The notes beneath the pieces were generated by a model, which did no database searches, was not told the origin of the DNA, and was given only the letters and a program-made list of their open reading frames with translations. The position numbers and the translations under genes are program-made. This document shows positions 60,131 through 64,000 of a DNA stretch of 64,000 nt, piece after piece. Position 1 is the first letter of the stretch; each line of letters opens with the position of its first letter. The DNA comes from Volucribacter amazonae (lineage in GTDB: Bacteria; Pseudomonadota; Gammaproteobacteria; Enterobacterales; Pasteurellaceae): contig NZ_LWID01000001.1 in NCBI RefSeq assembly GCF_029783845.1, positions 2,116,501 through 2,180,500 of the forward strand, read 5' to 3'.

Positions 60131-62032
60131 TTACATCACTAAACGACGTAGATCGCTTAATACCCCATTAATAAAGGTAATAAATCTTGCTCCGTCTGCA
60201 CCATCAATCACACGATGATCGTAAGATAAAGACAATGGCAACATTAAGCGAGGCGTAAACTCTTTACCATTCCAAACTGGTGTCATTTCAGATTTAGATA
60301 CACCCAAGATTGCCACTTCAGGGGCATTGACGATTGGGGTAAAGTGTGTACCACCAATACCACCTAAACTTGAAATAGTGAAACAACCACCTTGCATATC
60401 ACTCGCAGTTAATTTACCTGCACGTGCTTTTTTAGATACTTCGGCTAATTCACGCGATAATTCAATAATGCCTTTTTTATTCACATCTTTGAATACAGGT
60501 ACCACTAATCCATTTGGTGTATCAACAGCTACCCCAATATTGACATATTTTTTCAAGGTTAAGCGTTGTCCATCTTCTGAAATTGAACTATTAAAACGTG
60601 GATAAGCCTCTAAGGCTTTCGCCGCCGCTTTCATAATAAACACCAATGGAGTAATTTTTACTTCAAGTTTTTGTTTTTCAGCTAAAACATTTTGTTCTTT
60701 ACGGAATTTCTCTAGTTCAGTAATATCCGCTTTATCCCATTGGGTTACATGTGGGATCATTACCCAGTTACGGTGTAAATTCGCTCCAGAGATTTTTTGG
60801 ATACGACCTAATTCAACTTCTTCGGTTTCCCCAAACTTGCTGAAATCCACTTTCGGCCATGGTAATAAGCCTAAGCCAGCACCATTTGCTCCTGCTGTTC
60901 CTGCCGATGCTGACACGCTACCACTTTCTACTGCTTTGACCGCCGCTTTCACATAAGCCTGAACATCTTCTTTTAAGATACGACCTTTACGTCCTGTGCC
61001 TTTTACTTTATCTAAGTTTACCCCGAATTCACGTGCTAAACGGCGTACCACTGGTGTTGCGTGAGCAAAGGTTGAGGCTGAAGTAACTTCATTTTGATCT
61101 GCCACTGGTGCTGAGCTTGCTGATGCGGTTGAGGTTGCTGGCGCAGCGGTTTGTGGTTGAGCTGTCGCCGTTGTTTCCACTTTAGCTGGTGCTGAACCTG
61201 CCACTTCAAACTTCATAATTAATGAACCTGTTGACACTTTATCGCCAGATTTCACTAAAATTTCTACCACTTTACCCGCAAATGGCGCTGGCACTTCCAT
61301 TGAGGCTTTATCGCCCTCAACGGTAATTAACGACTGCTCTTCTTCAACTTGATCGCCCACTGCCACCATAATTTCGGTAACATTCACTTCATCGCCACCA
61401 ATATCAGGCACATTTACATCAACTACACCTGTTGTAGCTGGTGCAGCGGAAGTTTCTGTTGTCGCTGATGCTGAATTCTCTTGTGCTGCTGTTGAACTAG
61501 CTCCTGCCACTTCAAATTTCATAATTAATGAACCTGTTGACACTTTATCGCCAGATTTCACTAAAATTTCCACCACTTTACCCGCAAACGGAGCTGGCAC
61601 TTCCATTGAAGCTTTATCGCCTTCAACGGTAATTAAAGATTGTTCTTCTTCAACCTGATCGCCCACTGCTACCATAATTTCGGTAACATTGACTTCATCG
61701 CCGCCAATATCAGGCACATGAACTTCAACTACTGAGCTTGCTTGTGGTGCTGATTGAGGTTGACTTTCTGCTTGAGGGGCAGAGGTTTGTTGAGATGCGC
61801 CTGCTTCTTCAAGCACTAACATTGGTGTTCCTGTGGACACTTTATCGCCCACTTTTACCAAAACTTCTTTAACAACACCTGCTTCTGGCGCAGGCACTTC
61901 CATTGAGGCTTTATCGCCTTCAACATTAATGACACTTTGATCAACGTCAATTGTATCGCCAGCTTTTACCATCACTTCTGTAACCGTAACTTCATCGCCA
62001 CCAATATCAGGAATTTGAATTTGTTTTGACAT
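60131..62032 (-). CDS. aceF: Pyruvate dehydrogenase dihydrolipoyl acetyltransferase (E2), three lipoyl domains
   Basis: A 633-residue E2 with three N-terminal lipoyl domains, each with the lipoylated Lys in EGDKASMEVPAP, joined by Ala/Thr/Ser-rich linkers. A peripheral-subunit-binding domain (ATPVVRRLAREFGVNLDKVK) and the catalytic domain ending SYDHRVIDGADGARF follow. Lipoyl domains 2 and 3 are identical over 71 residues while their DNA differs at several synonymous sites. It transfers acetyl groups to CoA in the core of the complex. It lies between aceE and lpdA. Confidence 0.96.
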   Translation of the reverse strand: MSKQIQIPDIGGDEVTVTEVMVKAGDTIDVDQSVINVEGDKASMEVPAPEAGVVKEVLVKVGDKVSTGTPMLVLEEAGASQQTSAPQAESQPQSAPQASSVVEVHVPDIGGDEVNVTEIMVAVGDQVEEEQSLITVEGDKASMEVPAPFAGKVVEILVKSGDKVSTGSLIMKFEVAGASSTAAQENSASATTETSAAPATTGVVDVNVPDIGGDEVNVTEIMVAVGDQVEEEQSLITVEGDKASMEVPAPFAGKVVEILVKSGDKVSTGSLIMKFEVAGSAPAKVETTATAQPQTAAPATSTASASSAPVADQNEVTSASTFAHATPVVRRLAREFGVNLDKVKGTGRKGRILKEDVQAYVKAAVKAVESGSVSASAGTAGANGAGLGLLPWPKVDFSKFGETEEVELGRIQKISGANLHRNWVMIPHVTQWDKADITELEKFRKEQNVLAEKQKLEVKITPLVFIMKAAAKALEAYPRFNSSISEDGQRLTLKKYVNIGVAVDTPNGLVVPVFKDVNKKGIIELSRELAEVSKKARAGKLTASDMQGGCFTISSLGGIGGTHFTPIVNAPEVAILGVSKSEMTPVWNGKEFTPRLMLPLSLSYDHRVIDGADGARFITFINGVLSDLRRLVM

Positions 62033-62127
62033 ATTATCTTACCTTTTTGTGCTGTTTTTTAGTATCTATTTTAATGAAGAGAGGAATAAGCACATTCCCC
62101 TCTAAAAACTAAAAAACAAATTTCAGA

Positions 62128-64000
62128 TTATGCATAAAGTGGGTTAATTTTATCTGCATCAATGCCATATTTAGCAATAGCATCAGCAACCACTTTCTTA
62201 TCAAGCGTACCTTGTTTAGCAAGCTCAGTTAATGCTGCAATCACAACGTAATGTGCATTCACTTCAAAATGCTCACGTAAATTTTCACGACTATCAGAAC
62301 GTCCGAAACCGTCAGTTCCTAATACACGATAACTTTGTGCTGGCACATAAGCACGCACTTGCTCAGCAAAGAGTTTCATATAGTCTGTTGCTGCTACTGC
62401 TGGAGCATCATTCATTACTTGTGCAATATAAGGTACACGATTTTCCGCCTCTGGGTGTAAGAAATTGTAACGATCTGCATCCGCACCTTCACGAGCTAAT
62501 TCAGTAAATGAAGTTACTGAATACACATCTGAGGTTACACCATATTCATCAGCGAGTAATTTCGCCGCTTCACGCACATGGCGTAAAATCGCCCCAGAAC
62601 CAAGTAACTGTACTTTACCTTTACCTTGACCATTTACCGTTTCAAATTTATAAACCCCTTTACGGATACCTTCTTCTGCCCCTTTTGGCATTGCCGGCTG
62701 ATCATAGGTTTCATTTAAAGTAGTGATATAATAATAAATATCTTCTTGTGCCTCGCCATACATACGGTTTACACCGTCTTGCATAATTACTGCAACTTCG
62801 TACGCAAAAGCAGGATCATAAGAAATACAGTTAGGTATGGTTAAAGATTGAATATGGCTATGACCATCTTCGTGCTGTAATCCCTCACCATTTAAGGTAG
62901 TACGCCCTGAAGTTCCACCAACCATAAATCCTCTTGCACGCTGATCACCTGCCGCCCACATTAAATCACCCACACGTTGGAAACCAAACATTGAGTAATA
63001 AATATAGAATGGGATCATTGGCACATCATTGGTAGAATATGAGGTTGCAGCTGCAAGCCAAGAGGCTGTTGCACCTTGTTCATTAATCCCCTCTTGTAAC
63101 ACTTGACCATCAACTGCCTCACGATAATAAGCCACTTGCTCACGATCTTGTGGGGTATAGTTTTGCCCATGTGGATTGTAAATACCGATTTGACGGAACA
63201 AACCTTCCATACCAAAAGTACGTGCTTCGTCCGCTAAAATAGGCACAATATGTTTACCTACGGATTTATTTTTCAATAGGATATTTAATGAGCGAACAAA
63301 TGCCATTGTGGTAGAAATTGGACGAGATTGTGCTTCAAATAATTGAGCAAAATCTTCTAAAGCAGGCACTTCTAATTTCTGAGTGAATTTCGGTAAGCGT
63401 GTTGGTAAATAACCATTTAATGCCTGACGACGTTCATGTAAATATTTATATTCTTCTGAACCCTCTTCAAACTTAATGTATGGTAATTTCTCAATATCTT
63501 CATCAGATACAGGGATATTGAAACGATCACGCACATATCTCACGCCTGACATATCCATTTTTTTCACTTGGTGAGCAATATTACGTCCTTCCGCCGCTTC
63601 ACCCATACCATAACCTTTAATGGTTTTTACCAATAATACCACAGGTTTATCTTTTACTTGTTTGGCTTTATTAAATGCCGCAAACACTTTTAATGGATCA
63701 TGACCACCACGATTTAATGCCCAAATTTCATCATCAGTCATTTCTGCAACCAAAGCAGCAGTTTCAGGATAACGACCAAAGAAATGCTCACGCACATAAG
63801 CACCGTCTTTTGATTTCAAGGTTTGGTAATCGCCATCAACCACTTCCATCATTAATTGTAATAATTTACCTGAAGTATCACGTTGCAATAAACGATCCCA
63901 ACGACGCCCCCAAATCACTTTAATCACTTCCCAGCCAGCACCATTAAACAAGCCTTCTAATTCTTGAATAATTTTACCATTCCCGGTTACAGGCCCATCT
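62128..64000 (-). CDS. aceE: Pyruvate dehydrogenase E1 component, N-terminal part outside window
   Basis: The frame stays open to the window edge; the first visible residues are DGPVTGNGKIIQELEGLF, which is internal in AceE. The C-terminal ~620 residues of the roughly 890-residue homodimeric E1 are here: KTIKGYGMGEAAEGRNIAHQ, EFGRxx-type catalytic blocks ILADEARTFGMEGLFRQIGI, LQHEDGHSHI and GTDGFGRSDSRENLREHFEV. It decarboxylates pyruvate with TPP and passes the acetyl group to AceF. The apparent start near 63951 is only an internal TTG codon. Confidence 0.95.
   Translation of the reverse strand, partial: DGPVTGNGKIIQELEGLFNGAGWEVIKVIWGRRWDRLLQRDTSGKLLQLMMEVVDGDYQTLKSKDGAYVREHFFGRYPETAALVAEMTDDEIWALNRGGHDPLKVFAAFNKAKQVKDKPVVLLVKTIKGYGMGEAAEGRNIAHQVKKMDMSGVRYVRDRFNIPVSDEDIEKLPYIKFEEGSEEYKYLHERRQALNGYLPTRLPKFTQKLEVPALEDFAQLFEAQSRPISTTMAFVRSLNILLKNKSVGKHIVPILADEARTFGMEGLFRQIGIYNPHGQNYTPQDREQVAYYREAVDGQVLQEGINEQGATASWLAAATSYSTNDVPMIPFYIYYSMFGFQRVGDLMWAAGDQRARGFMVGGTSGRTTLNGEGLQHEDGHSHIQSLTIPNCISYDPAFAYEVAVIMQDGVNRMYGEAQEDIYYYITTLNETYDQPAMPKGAEEGIRKGVYKFETVNGQGKGKVQLLGSGAILRHVREAAKLLADEYGVTSDVYSVTSFTELAREGADADRYNFLHPEAENRVPYIAQVMNDAPAVAATDYMKLFAEQVRAYVPAQSYRVLGTDGFGRSDSRENLREHFEVNAHYVVIAALTELAKQGTLDKKVVADAIAKYGIDADKINPLYA

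Noticed and set aside
1..64000. CRISPR arrays
   Set aside because: The only regularly recurring sequences are dispersed hairpin repeats and uptake cores; no spaced direct-repeat array was seen.

Overview
The window looks like the chromosome of a member of the Pasteurellaceae. It is AT-rich. The 9-bp DNA uptake core AAGTGCGGT recurs, often as inverted pairs acting as terminators. Gene neighbourhoods also match that family and its enteric relatives: galS-mglBAC, ygiW-qseBC, aspA/fxsA-groESL, xseB-ispA-dxs, prmB/smrB and aceEF-lpd. Nothing in the sequence fixes the species.

Layout. 1-4.8 kb: galactose regulator (partial) and the mglBAC galactose importer behind a CRP/Gal-type promoter. 4.8-8.8 kb: a small lipoprotein, two tRNA-Arg and one tRNA-Ser, rep helicase, a YceK-like lipoprotein and yggT. 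8.9-9.6 kb: a decayed insertion sequence. 9.7-16.1 kb: ppnN, queF, a DUF2310 zinc-ribbon protein, a fructosamine-kinase homologue that has lost its catalytic residues, and thrS. 16.3-21.1 kb: an AT-rich accessory island with a five-gene, same-strand retron-like cassette: small membrane protein, HAD hydrolase, phosphoribosyltransferase-like protein, DprA-like protein, a structured non-coding RNA and a retron-type reverse transcriptase with a long C-terminal extension. A second decayed IS follows. 22-31.7 kb: arfA, yfgD, perM, qseBC, ygiW, aspA, fxsA and groESL. 31.9-38.3 kb: a Tat-exported aminotransferase, a YeeZ-like protein, ndh, argG and a MetE-like protein. 38.4-39 kb: two more IS relics. 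39-47.6 kb: mrcB, dxs-ispA-xseB and ppc. 47.8-53 kb: a restriction-modification-like island with a divergent HTH regulator. 53-58.6 kb: a YeaQ-like protein, purR, a YnhF-like peptide, prmB, smrB, a NYN-LOTUS protein and an IS200 relic. 58.6-64 kb: lpdA, aceF and the 3' part of aceE (pyruvate dehydrogenase).

Two things stand out. The first is the retron-like locus. The RT has the retron-specific NAxxH and VTG motifs. An inverted repeat (a1/a2) brackets a 224-nt RNA region that starts 13 nt after the dprA-like gene and ends 29 nt before the RT. The protein partners fit a nucleotide/DNA-sensing anti-phage module. The second is a family of hairpin repeats, 106 bp when full length, at about 15 sites. 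Its core is strikingly like the Correia element of Neisseria. One copy is nested inside another with a duplicated TA, and one copy supplies the stop codon of arfA. I saw neither these repeats nor uptake sequences inside the retron island, which fits later acquisition.
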